A stretch of DNA of 10,160 bases from an uncultured Oscillospiraceae bacterium (GTDB lineage Bacteria; Bacillota; Clostridia; Oscillospirales; Oscillospiraceae): the NCBI GenBank assembly GCA_900758315.1, contig CAAERF010000536.1:1-10160 (forward strand), read 5' to 3'. This document shows, one piece after another, positions 1 through 6,601 of the stretch. Every line of letters begins with the position of its first letter. Within the stretch, counting starts at the first letter, position 1. Below the pieces are notes generated by a model. It was given only the letters and a program-made list of their open reading frames with translations, did no database searches and was not told where the DNA came from. A program made the position numbers and the translations under genes.

Positions 1-514
1 CCGCATCTACTCCCGCCGTAAACAGGGAGGAAATCGCCACACCTGCCAGCACCAGCGTCAGCCGGGAGGCGCCGGTGCGCTCACCGATGAACAGCACCAG
101 CAGTACGCCGCACAGTGCCCCCACAAAGGACAGCACCGGCAGAACTGTAATGGCTTTGGGCAGCACAGCGCAGCTGAGCGCCACCACAAAACCCGCACCG
201 GCGTTTACGCCAATGACATTGGGCGCCGCCAGCGGGTTTGCCAGCACCTGCTGGATGATGACGCCGGACACCGCCAGTGCCGCTCCCGCCAGCAATGCGC
301 CGCAGGTCCGGGGCAACCGGGTAAACCGGACAATCTGCTGGGCCGTCGTCGTCGTATCCCTGCCCAGCAGAGCCGAAAAAACTTCCTTCGGTGACAGCGC
401 CACCGCTCCAAAGCCGAGGCTGAGCAGGGCTGACACCAGCACCAGCAGTACCAGTCCCGCACCCAGCCAGAACCATTTATTTCCCGCCGTAGAGGATATC
501 CGCAAGCTGTTCAT
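1..514 (-). CDS. FecCD-family ABC transporter permease (partial, 3' end beyond left edge)
   Basis: This is the membrane permease of a Fec/Btu-type importer for siderophores, haem, cobalamin or a related ligand. It would sit in the cytoplasmic membrane as a dimer with an ATPase that is not in the window. I translated this frame by hand because it has no stop before the edge; 171 residues are present of about 330-340 usual. A hydrophobic first helix (about 14-36) is followed by RLPRT (66-70), GAALAVSGVIIQ (77-88) and NPLAAPNVIGVNAGAG (93-108), which are the classic FecCD hallmarks. The frame overlaps the end of the upstream binding-protein gene by 38 bases, suggesting translational coupling. 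The start is uncertain: ATG at 514 is chosen, but in-frame ATG at 526 and TTG at 505 are also possible and none has a strong ribosome site. Family is confident; ligand is unknown. Confidence 0.88.
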   Translation of the reverse strand, partial: MNSLRISSTAGNKWFWLGAGLVLLVLVSALLSLGFGAVALSPKEVFSALLGRDTTTTAQQIVRFTRLPRTCGALLAGAALAVSGVIIQQVLANPLAAPNVIGVNAGAGFVVALSCAVLPKAITVLPVLSFVGALCGVLLVLFIGERTGASRLTLVLAGVAISSLFTAGVDA

Positions 515-1460
515 AGGCGACGCCATACTCGTCGTTGGGCTTGGAATTGTAGAGGTGGGAATCCAGCACATAGTAGTTGCCCTCCTCTACTGCCCGTAAA
601 GTATTCCACGCCGGGTTGGACAGCAGGGTCTCCTCCACCAGAGCCTCCGCTTTATCCCGGGACTCCACGCCCTGATATACCACGAAGATGTAATCCGGGT
701 CGTCTGCCTGAATGGCCTCCAGACTCAGGTTTTCCAGCAGGGCGTCATCGCTGTCTGCAATGTTGACGCAGTCCAGATCCGCCAGCATCTCGCCCAGCAC
801 GCTGTCCTCGTTATTCTTCACTTTGACACTGGAGCCACTGGCGCGGATGTAAAGCGCGGTGGGCTTACTTCCGTCTGCCTTCGCGATGGCGGCATCCACC
901 TGAGCCTGCTGAGAGGTGCCGTAGGTCTCATAGTTCTCCGGATGACCGGTCAGGTTGCAGCAGATCTTCAGCACCCGCAGGTAATCGTCAAAGGTCTCCA
1001 CCTCAAAATAGGCTGCGGTGAGTCCCGCTTCCTCAAAGGTGTCCAGCAGCTCCATGTCCGCCTCCGTATTGCCGCTGGCAAGGATCAAGTCCGGCTCCGT
1101 CCCCAGCAGTTCCTCCAGCGAAGGCTCCACATGACTGCCGATGTTCACCACGTCCTCGTCCAGATCCAGCTCAAAAGCGGTCCAGGTGTCGTTGGCTGCC
1201 GCCACGATGGTATCCTTGCCGCCGGCCAGAGCCCAGATATCCGCATAGCTGCCGATCATAGCGGCCACCCGCTGTGGGGAACCTGTCACTGTTACTTCCC
1301 TTCCCAAATCGTCGGTGAAAGTCTCTGCGCCGTCAACCGCTTCTTTTCCTGTGGAAACCGTCTCTTCTGCGGCAGAGATGGCGGCAGTGGAACCGCAGGC
1401 GGTCAGGAACAGCAGGCTCAGTGCCAGGATCAGGCAAACTGCTTTTGAGGTAGTCTTCAT
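477..1460 (-). CDS. Fec/Btu-type ABC transporter substrate-binding lipoprotein
   Basis: This is a lipid-anchored extracellular binding protein that delivers ligand to the permease encoded just downstream. The 327-residue product starts with a lipoprotein signal: Lys2, a hydrophobic stretch (about 7-19) and lipobox L19-T20-A21-C22. A short acidic linker precedes the Periplasmic_BP_2-type fold, which opens with FTDDLGREVTV and PQRVAA, continues with EPSLEELLGTEPDLILASG, and ends with the typical KPNDEYGVAYEQLADILYG. Length is normal for the family. The start is supported by AAAGGAG nine bases upstream and a strong promoter. The gene is first in its unit and is separated from the sulfate operon by a terminator. 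The ligand could be ferric siderophore, haem, cobalamin or an oxyanion such as molybdate; the sequence does not decide. The 5' leader is too short for a cobalamin riboswitch. Confidence 0.9.
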   Translation of the reverse strand: MKTTSKAVCLILALSLLFLTACGSTAAISAAEETVSTGKEAVDGAETFTDDLGREVTVTGSPQRVAAMIGSYADIWALAGGKDTIVAAANDTWTAFELDLDEDVVNIGSHVEPSLEELLGTEPDLILASGNTEADMELLDTFEEAGLTAAYFEVETFDDYLRVLKICCNLTGHPENYETYGTSQQAQVDAAIAKADGSKPTALYIRASGSSVKVKNNEDSVLGEMLADLDCVNIADSDDALLENLSLEAIQADDPDYIFVVYQGVESRDKAEALVEETLLSNPAWNTLRAVEEGNYYVLDSHLYNSKPNDEYGVAYEQLADILYGGK

Positions 1461-1469
1461 AGGGTAAAA

Positions 1470-1476
1470 CTCCTTT
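1470..1476 (-). promoter_or_regulatory. Ribosome binding site of the binding-protein gene
   Basis: On the minus strand this reads AAAGGAG, nine bases before the ATG at 1460. It is close to the Shine-Dalgarno consensus and fixes the start of the lipoprotein gene just before its signal peptide. Confidence 0.8.
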
Positions 1477-1496
1477 GCTCTTTCGAAATTGTGGCT

Positions 1497-1525
1497 ATTA
1501 TATCAACGCCCCACGCAAAAGTCAA
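1497..1525 (-). promoter_or_regulatory. Consensus sigma-A/sigma-70 promoter for the Fec-type importer
   Basis: On the minus strand TTGACT (1525-1520) and a perfect TATAAT (1502-1497) are separated by exactly 17 bases. Transcription would start near 1490, giving a leader of only about 30 bases before the ATG at 1460. The leader holds a small palindrome TTTCGAAA (1481-1488). An AT-rich stretch with the tandem repeat GGATAAATA/GGTAAATA (plus-strand reading, 1536-1552) lies just upstream of the -35 and could be an UP element or a regulator site; that part is speculative. A near-consensus promoter for a metal or cofactor importer suggests control by a repressor rather than an activator, which is inference. 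Confidence 0.82.
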
Positions 1526-1610
1526 TCTCCCTACCGGATAAATAGGTAAATAAAAAGTAATTCGCTCTTTTGTGAAATTTTTCGTCGAAACAGCCCCCAT
1601 TCAGCGCATA

Positions 1611-1643
1611 AAACTGCCTTCTCCCCACAGGAGAAGGCAGTTT
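1611..1643 (-). terminator. Rho-independent terminator of the sulfate operon
   Basis: A perfect 14-bp stem (1611-1624 with 1630-1643) closes a 5-base loop. On the minus strand the right arm runs into TTTTAT, a short U-run. It begins three bases after the cysN stop codon, where an operon terminator is expected. Because the arms end in AAA/TTT, the hairpin is nearly symmetrical and could act in both directions, but no plus-strand gene reads into it. Confidence 0.85.
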
Positions 1644-1646
1644 GAA

Positions 1647-3212
1647 CTATTGCAGCAGCAATTCCCGCTGTTCCGGATCATCCGCATCCATCAGGAACTG
1701 ATTTGGAATCCGCTGTTTCAGCTGACTGAGCTGCTCCAGATTGACAACTCCCTTGGGCAGCAGCGTGATAAGCCCCGCCCGATGCAGTAGCTGCGCCGCA
1801 TAGACCGGGTTTTCCTCCCAGCCCAGCAGCATGGTGTGACGGCCGTTGAGTACCAGCTGCTTTTCCAGCGCCTTGGCACTCTCCCAACTGCTGACTAGAA
1901 CCACATAGGGCTTCTGTCCTTTCTGCGCCGCCCGGGTCTCCGGCGTGACTTCGCCCGATCGCTGGCGCTCCTCCGGTTTGGCGTGGCTGATGACGCCGCA
2001 GGCACTGGTGGCGTTGGTGATTCGGTCGATCAGCAACAGCTCGCCCAGTGTCTTGTGCTTGCTGAATGCGTCCAGCACCACGCTCTGGGTCAGGGACAGG
2101 TTGCAGACGGCGATCTCATTTTTGCTCAGACTATCGGCCCGCTTATGCTCACCGCTGTTGGCGTCAATGGAGTAGCTGATGCACTCTACCTTTCCCAGAA
2201 TCAGCCTGGTGCCGATCTTGACATAATACTCCTTGTTGCCGGTCAGCGGTTCGTCATCCATCCACAGAATGGTCGCCTCCAGACGATTGGTGACCGCAGG
2301 CCGGGTGCCCTTCACCAGCACGCAGCCTCGGGACACATCCACCTCCCGGTCCAGCTGAAGGGTGACGGGCTGGCCATTGCCCGCGCTGTCGGCCTGGGCT
2401 CCGGCTACATAGATGGACTTCACATGGGCCTGTTCCCCGCTGGGCAGGATCAGGACGGAGTCGCCGACGGCGATCTCGCCCGCCTCAATCTGTCCCTGAA
2501 AACCCCGGAACGTGTGGTCAGGCCGGGAAACCCGCTGTACCGGCAGGTAAAATCCCTCTTCCTCCGTATGAGAATCCACGTCCACTGTCTCCAGGTAGGA
2601 CAGCAGCGCCTCGCCCTCATACCAGGGAATCCGGTCCGACTTGACGGTCACGTTGTCCCCCTCGGTGGCGGACAGCGGAATGATTTTGACGTTTTTCAGC
2701 TTTAATTCCCCGGTCAACTCGGCGATCTGGCCTTCGATGGTGCGGAATACCCCTTCGTCATAGTTGGCCAGATCCATCTTGTTGACGGCAAAAACGAAGT
2801 GCTCAATCCCCATCAGGGCGCAAATGCGGGCATGGCGACGGGTCTGGACCAATACCCCCTGGGTCGCGTCGATCAAAATGACCGCCAGTTGGGCAAAGGA
2901 CGCACCTACTGCCATATTGCGGGTATACTCTTCGTGACCCGGTGTGTCCGCGACAATGAAGGAGCGCCGGTCCGTGGTGAAATAGCGATAGGCTACGTCA
3001 ATGGTGATGCCCTGCTCCCGCTCCGCCATCAGCCCGTCCATCAAAAGGGAGTAGTCGATCTTGCCGCCCCGGGAACCGACCTTGCTGTCCAGCTGCAGCG
3101 CCTTCTCCTGATCGGCGTAGAGCAGCTTGGCGTCGTACAGAATATGTCCGATCAGCGTAGATTTACCGTCATCCACACTGCCGCAGGTGATAAATTTCAA
3201 CAATCCATTCAT
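1647..3212 (-). CDS. cysN: Sulfate adenylyltransferase GTPase subunit CysN with a degenerate C-terminal tail
   Basis: CysN is the GTP-hydrolysing subunit of heterodimeric ATP sulfurylase; with CysD it makes adenylylsulfate (APS) from ATP and sulfate in the cytoplasm. The 521-residue product has all translation-factor GTPase motifs: P-loop GSVDDGKS (11-18), switch region around EREQGITIDVAYRYF (64-78), DTPGHEEY (89-96) and NKMD (144-147). EF-Tu-like beta-barrel domains follow to about residue 412, ending near LIDRITNATSACGVI. A charged linker then leads to an 88-residue tail (434-521) that resembles a decayed APS kinase (separate entry). E. coli CysN is about 475 residues and CysN-CysC fusions about 600 or more, so this length is intermediate. 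The ATG overlaps the cysD stop by one base (TAATG), implying coupled translation. It is the last gene of the operon. Confidence 0.96.
   Translation of the reverse strand: MNGLLKFITCGSVDDGKSTLIGHILYDAKLLYADQEKALQLDSKVGSRGGKIDYSLLMDGLMAEREQGITIDVAYRYFTTDRRSFIVADTPGHEEYTRNMAVGASFAQLAVILIDATQGVLVQTRRHARICALMGIEHFVFAVNKMDLANYDEGVFRTIEGQIAELTGELKLKNVKIIPLSATEGDNVTVKSDRIPWYEGEALLSYLETVDVDSHTEEEGFYLPVQRVSRPDHTFRGFQGQIEAGEIAVGDSVLILPSGEQAHVKSIYVAGAQADSAGNGQPVTLQLDREVDVSRGCVLVKGTRPAVTNRLEATILWMDDEPLTGNKEYYVKIGTRLILGKVECISYSIDANSGEHKRADSLSKNEIAVCNLSLTQSVVLDAFSKHKTLGELLLIDRITNATSACGVISHAKPEERQRSGEVTPETRAAQKGQKPYVVLVSSWESAKALEKQLVLNGRHTMLLGWEENPVYAAQLLHRAGLITLLPKGVVNLEQLSQLKQRIPNQFLMDADDPEQRELLLQ
1650..1913 (-). 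other. Probable decayed APS-kinase (CysC) domain within cysN
   Basis: Residues 434-521 of CysN follow the order of an APS-kinase domain but lack its catalytic parts. KPYVVLV (434-440) matches the first strand, SAKALEKQLVLNGRHTMLL (445-463) the first helix and second strand, and AAQLLHRAGLITLLP (472-486) the later helix and strand usually reading like VAKLFADAGLITL. The P-loop (typically GLSGAGKST) is replaced by SSWE, the usual DGDN is replaced by GWEEN, and roughly 30 residues of the APS-binding segment are absent. The alignment was made by eye from memory of the family, so homology is an inference. The tail may now serve only structure or regulation. Confidence 0.6.
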
Positions 3213-4120
3213 TAGAAATAGCCCTCTCTTTTCCGCTTCTCCATACTGGCTGCGCCGCCATCGTGGTCGATGACCCGGCTGGTGCGTTCACTCTCCACAG
3301 CAGACAGGGTCTCCGCGATGATCTCGTCCAGGGTTTCCGCCTCGGACTCCACACCGCCGGTCAGCGGATAGCACCCCAGGGTACGGAAACGCACCTTTTT
3401 CGTCACAACCTCCTCGCCGGGCCGCAGATGCTTCAGGATGCGGTCGTCGTCCACCATGATGAGATCCCCGTCCCGCTCGATTACCGGGCGTTCCCTGGCG
3501 AAGTACAGCGGGACAATCTCGATGTTTTCCCGGCGGATGTACTCCCAGATGTCCTTCTCCGTCCAGTTGGAGATGGGGAACACCCGGATGCTCTCACCCT
3601 GATGGATCCGGGTGTTATAGAGTTTCCACATTTCCGGGCGCTGGTTTTTGGGATCCCAGGCCTGAGCGGCGTTGCGGAAGGAGAAAATGCGCTCCTTGGC
3701 CCGGCTCTTCTCCTCATCCCGGCGGCCGCCGCCAAAGGCTGCGGTGAAGCCGTATTTGCTCAGGGCCTGTTTCAGCGCCTGGGTTTTCATGATGTCGGTG
3801 TAGGCACTGCCGTAGTCGAAGGGGTTGATTCCTTGCTCGATGCCCTCCTGATTGGAGTGTACCAGCATTTCAATGCCGTATTTTTTCGCCACATGGTCCC
3901 GGAACTGGATCATCTCATGAAACTTCCAGGTGGTGTCCACATGCAGAAACGGAAAGGGCGGCTTCTCAGGGTAAAACGCTTTCAAGGTCAGATGCAGCAT
4001 GACGGAGCTGTCCTTGCCGATCGAATAGAGCATCACCGGCTTCTCGCACTCTGCTGCCACCTCCCGGATGATATAGATCGCTTCCGCTTCCAGTTTGTCC
4101 AAATGGGATAACTCTTTCAT
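3212..4120 (-). CDS. cysD: Sulfate adenylyltransferase catalytic subunit CysD
   Basis: CysD is the PP-loop (ATP pyrophosphatase) subunit of ATP sulfurylase; it joins ATP and sulfate to form APS and pyrophosphate, driven by GTP hydrolysis on CysN. At 302 residues it has the same length as the E. coli protein. The PP-loop SIGKDSS lies at 33-39, the family segment [13 protein letters not shown] at 55-67, and [20 protein letters not shown] at 130-149, followed by [10 protein letters not shown] and [17 protein letters not shown]. It ends with the common C-terminal KRKREGYF. An AAGGAG site ten bases upstream, overlapping the aprB stop codon, supports the ATG at 4120. The stop shares one base with the cysN start. 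No key residue appears to be missing. Confidence 0.97.
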   Translation of the reverse strand: MKELSHLDKLEAEAIYIIREVAAECEKPVMLYSIGKDSSVMLHLTLKAFYPEKPPFPFLHVDTTWKFHEMIQFRDHVAKKYGIEMLVHSNQEGIEQGINPFDYGSAYTDIMKTQALKQALSKYGFTAAFGGGRRDEEKSRAKERIFSFRNAAQAWDPKNQRPEMWKLYNTRIHQGESIRVFPISNWTEKDIWEYIRRENIEIVPLYFARERPVIERDGDLIMVDDDRILKHLRPGEEVVTKKVRFRTLGCYPLTGGVESEAETLDEIIAETLSAVESERTSRVIDHDGGAASMEKRKREGYF

Positions 4121-4134
4121 GGAATTAAAACTCC

Positions 4135-4449
4135 TTAATACTGATTTGCGTTGCGCCGGTCCACTGTGATAGTGATGGGCGGAGCATCCGGCGGCTCAAT
4201 GATCCAGTCGCAGAGGTCGCCATGGTGTTCGGTGTGCATTACACTGCCTCTGCCACCGATGTCAGCGCCGAGATAGAAATAGATCGCGCCGAAATTGCAC
4301 TCCTTCAGACAAGAGGTACAGCCCCAACAGTCCTCCGGGCGCTTGATATAGGCTCTGCCCTCCCCATCCCGCTTGATGAGATTACCCGGACACGCCTCGA
4401 CGCAAAGGCCGCACTTGCGGCACTGATTGGAATCAATTCTGATGCTCAT
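4135..4449 (-). CDS. aprB: Adenylylsulfate reductase beta subunit (compact, 2x[4Fe-4S] ferredoxin-like)
   Basis: This is the electron-transfer subunit that feeds two electrons to the FAD of AprA for reduction of APS to sulfite and AMP. The 104-residue protein has two [4Fe-4S] motifs: C10-x2-C13-x2-C16-x3-C20-P and C41-x2-C44-x2-C47-x3-C51. Trp42, inside DCWGC, matches the tryptophan known in dissimilatory AprB to lie on the electron path (Trp48 by my recall of archaeal and Desulfovibrio numbering). The following [19 protein letters not shown] aligns with AprB rather than with a generic ferredoxin. Dissimilatory AprB is about 150-165 residues with a long C-terminal tail that wraps AprA; that tail is missing here. 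The gene overlaps the end of aprA by 17 bases and lies 14 bases before cysD. The physiological electron donor is unknown. Confidence 0.9.
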   Translation of the reverse strand: MSIRIDSNQCRKCGLCVEACPGNLIKRDGEGRAYIKRPEDCWGCTSCLKECNFGAIYFYLGADIGGRGSVMHTEHHGDLCDWIIEPPDAPPITITVDRRNANQY

Positions 4450-6127
4450 AGCTGACCTCTCCTTTCACCAGCGGACGATAGAGAATCTCCACTTCGCCGT
4501 CCGTCATACGGGAGTTGACATATCTGTCCTGCCACTCCGGATTGGCCTCCGGGTGGTCGGTGTTGACGCCGAAGCCGGGCCAGCGGGTCTCCTTCCGGGC
4601 CTCCAGATGGGCAATCAGCACCTGGCACACCGTCAGCCGGTCCTTCAGCTCGTAAATGCGCAGCAGATCGTCGGTGTCCTGTGCCTTCAGAGCGCCGCTC
4701 AGACCCTCTACGCCGGAGATCTTCTCCCGGGCCAGGGCCAACTGCTGCTCGTTGTAGCGATAGCCGGAGCGGATGCCGCCGGCATAATCGTCCATGACCT
4801 TCTGCATGGCCTCTTCCAGCTGTTCTACGGTAAAAAGCTGTCTGTCTCCATCAGAGCTGAGGTAGCTCTCATAGGTGCGCAGGATCTCATCCTCCTGCCG
4901 GGCGGTATCATGGACAGCAGACAGGGTCTCCCAGTCCCCCAGCACCGCCTCGGCTGCCAGCTTGCCCTCGGCCAGCGCGCCGGTGACGAACTTCTTCGGC
5001 GCACCGCCTGCCACATCTCCGGCGGCGTACAGTCCCGGCAGTGTGGTGCGGCGCTTGGTGTCCACCCAGTAGCCGCTGGCAGTGTGGCCGCCGACCACAT
5101 AGGGCTCTGTTCCCTCCAGCTCCACGTTCTGTTTGGACGGGTACCGGCCGGTCTCCACCCATCTCAGCGTCTGGCTGGGCGCCATGTTCAGATAGGCCTT
5201 CAGCAGCTCCTCATCCTGTGCCTCGGTAATGCCCTCGGTTTGCAGGTAGCAGGGTCCCCGGCCCTCATGGTTCTCGTTGGAGACACCGTAGGCCCGGCCC
5301 GAGGTGGAAATGCCGTAGCGCACACCGAAATCCTCTCCCAGGGCGTTGATCTCCTTGGCGCCCACGCCCAGCGCAATGGTGCCGGTGGGCGCGATGGTAT
5401 CCTTGCAGCGCTGGGCCACAAAGCGCATCTCAAAGCTGGTCATCTCCGCGCCGGCACGGATGCCCATGGCATAGCCCGCGCCGGTGTTGAAGGGCGGATA
5501 CCACATCTTGTGCCGGGAAAAGCCGGGGTTGTTGGGGCGGTACAGACCTGCCGCACCGCCGGTGGTACAGATGGTGGCTTTCGCGTGGATGAAGTACGCG
5601 ATGTCCTCTACGACAGAGAAACCTGCGGCGCCGCACACGGCATTGCCATCGGTCAGATAGTCCGTCACATTCACGTGGTTCAGCACCGTCACATTGGGAC
5701 ATTCCCGGACCACATCAGCCAGAATGACCTTGATGTTCTCACCATTGATTTTGATGTTGCGCTTACCCCGGGCGACGTACTCCCCGTTTTCGTCCTTCAA
5801 AATGACCAGGCCCAGCTGTTCCAGATGGCGGGTGGCCTCATTGAATCCCTCCGCCATGGTCCGCACCAGGTCATCCCGGATGATCCCCTCCGCGTCCCAG
5901 CGGACGAACTCCACATAGTCCTCCACCGTCTGGCCCTTGGTGATGTAGGCGTTGAGCGCATTCACGCCGGCGGCCAGACAGCCGCTGCGGCGAATATTCG
6001 CCTTTTCCACCAGGATGACGGATCGCTCCGGATGCTGGGCGGCTATGGTCAGCGCCGCATAACATCCGGCGGTTCCGCCGCCAATCATCAACACATCCGT
6101 TGTCAGCAATTCTCTCTTCAAGCTCAT
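4433..6127 (-). CDS. aprA: Adenylylsulfate reductase alpha subunit (FAD flavoprotein)
   Basis: This is the catalytic subunit that reduces APS to sulfite and AMP at its FAD, in the cytoplasm with AprB. The 564-residue protein belongs to the fumarate reductase/succinate dehydrogenase flavoprotein superfamily. It has the N-terminal dinucleotide motif IGGGTAG (15-21), CLAAGVNALNAYI (50-62), RFVAQRCKDTIAPTG (235-249, matching the AprA segment with substrate-contacting Arg), GGH (346-348) before the second FAD motif LYAAGDVAGGAPKKF (366-380), and the AprA-like C-terminal RWPGFG (515-520) and YVNSRMTDGEVEILYRP. Dissimilatory AprA is about 610-660 residues, so this is a shorter, assimilation-type form. 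AAGGAG five bases upstream supports the ATG at 6127. Other superfamily members such as L-aspartate oxidase are less likely, given these motifs and the aprB/cysDN neighbours. Confidence 0.93.
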   Translation of the reverse strand: MSLKRELLTTDVLMIGGGTAGCYAALTIAAQHPERSVILVEKANIRRSGCLAAGVNALNAYITKGQTVEDYVEFVRWDAEGIIRDDLVRTMAEGFNEATRHLEQLGLVILKDENGEYVARGKRNIKINGENIKVILADVVRECPNVTVLNHVNVTDYLTDGNAVCGAAGFSVVEDIAYFIHAKATICTTGGAAGLYRPNNPGFSRHKMWYPPFNTGAGYAMGIRAGAEMTSFEMRFVAQRCKDTIAPTGTIALGVGAKEINALGEDFGVRYGISTSGRAYGVSNENHEGRGPCYLQTEGITEAQDEELLKAYLNMAPSQTLRWVETGRYPSKQNVELEGTEPYVVGGHTASGYWVDTKRRTTLPGLYAAGDVAGGAPKKFVTGALAEGKLAAEAVLGDWETLSAVHDTARQEDEILRTYESYLSSDGDRQLFTVEQLEEAMQKVMDDYAGGIRSGYRYNEQQLALAREKISGVEGLSGALKAQDTDDLLRIYELKDRLTVCQVLIAHLEARKETRWPGFGVNTDHPEANPEWQDRYVNSRMTDGEVEILYRPLVKGEVSYEHQN

Positions 6128-6142
6128 TTCATCTCCTTCTGC

Positions 6143-6601
6143 TCAATAGATGTCAGCCGCTTCCACCAGCTGAATCTGACGGGCCAGCTCAAAAAAGAGC
6201 ATGGCCACAGAATCGGGAAGGTCCCTGTCGGTGGTCCAGCGTTTGGCCGGATTCCAGGTTCCGGTGCTGTTCCCCAGTGAGACGGAGTCCTTAAAAATCT
6301 GAAACTGATTTTCCCGGTTTCGTCTCATCTGATAGCGAACGCCATCCACTTCCGCCGCCACCTGCTCCAGCTTGCGCGGCAGGAAGTAGTTCCCTTCGTT
6401 TTTGTACTGCACATCCAATTTCTGTTGATTTACGGTAATGCCGCCGCCGAACAGCGGCCGGGTCCTGATGCACCACAGCAGCGTCCCGGAGGCATTCAGC
6501 ACCCGGGTGGAAAACAGACCGCGCCGGGTGCTGCCAACCACCTGATCCTGTGCATCCACAATCCGTTCTCCCAAAAGGGTCCGTTTGATGCTCCAATTCA
6601 T
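6143..6601 (-). CDS. Uncharacterised 152-residue protein in the sulfate operon
   Basis: I do not recognise this protein with confidence. It has no signal peptide, membrane segment, cysteine cluster or nucleotide-binding motif; its single cysteine is in LLWCIR (residues 42-47). The sequence alternates short hydrophobic strands with turns (ERIVDAQDQVVGST, TRVLNASGTLLWCIR, KLDVQYKNEGNYFLP, AAEVDGVRYQMRR, QFQIFKDSVSLG), suggesting a mostly beta, LURP-one/tubby-like barrel, and ends in a helix (PDSVAMLFFELARQIQLVE). That fold guess is weak. The ATG overlaps the cysA stop by one base (TGATG) with no good ribosome site, so translation probably depends on coupling to cysA. The stop lies 15 bases before aprA. 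The tight packing argues that it is a real gene with a role in sulfate transport or reduction, possibly as a regulator or assembly partner. Confidence 0.85.
   Translation of the reverse strand: MNWSIKRTLLGERIVDAQDQVVGSTRRGLFSTRVLNASGTLLWCIRTRPLFGGGITVNQQKLDVQYKNEGNYFLPRKLEQVAAEVDGVRYQMRRNRENQFQIFKDSVSLGNSTGTWNPAKRWTTDRDLPDSVAMLFFELARQIQLVEAADIY

Noticed and set aside
81..476. Closed minus-strand frame of 131 codons
   Set aside because: The translation is Gly/Ala/Arg-rich noise. The frame shifted by one base gives clear FecCD motifs.
1461..1610. Possible cobalamin or S-box riboswitch upstream of the Fec-type binding protein
   Set aside because: The promoter leaves a leader of only about 30 bases and no riboswitch core is visible in the gap.
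1983..2705. Plus-strand frame antisense to cysN (240 codons)
   Set aside because: No recognisable domain and no promoter or ribosome site; it mirrors the cysN codons, as do the plus-strand frames at 3263-4111, 6757-7755 and 7667-8536.
4427..6280. Long plus-strand open frame (617 codons) antisense to aprA and aprB
   Set aside because: It is a shadow of the GC-rich aprA reading frame. The translation shows no domain logic and is rich in residues expected from reverse-complement codons; the minus strand encodes a recognisable AprA and AprB.
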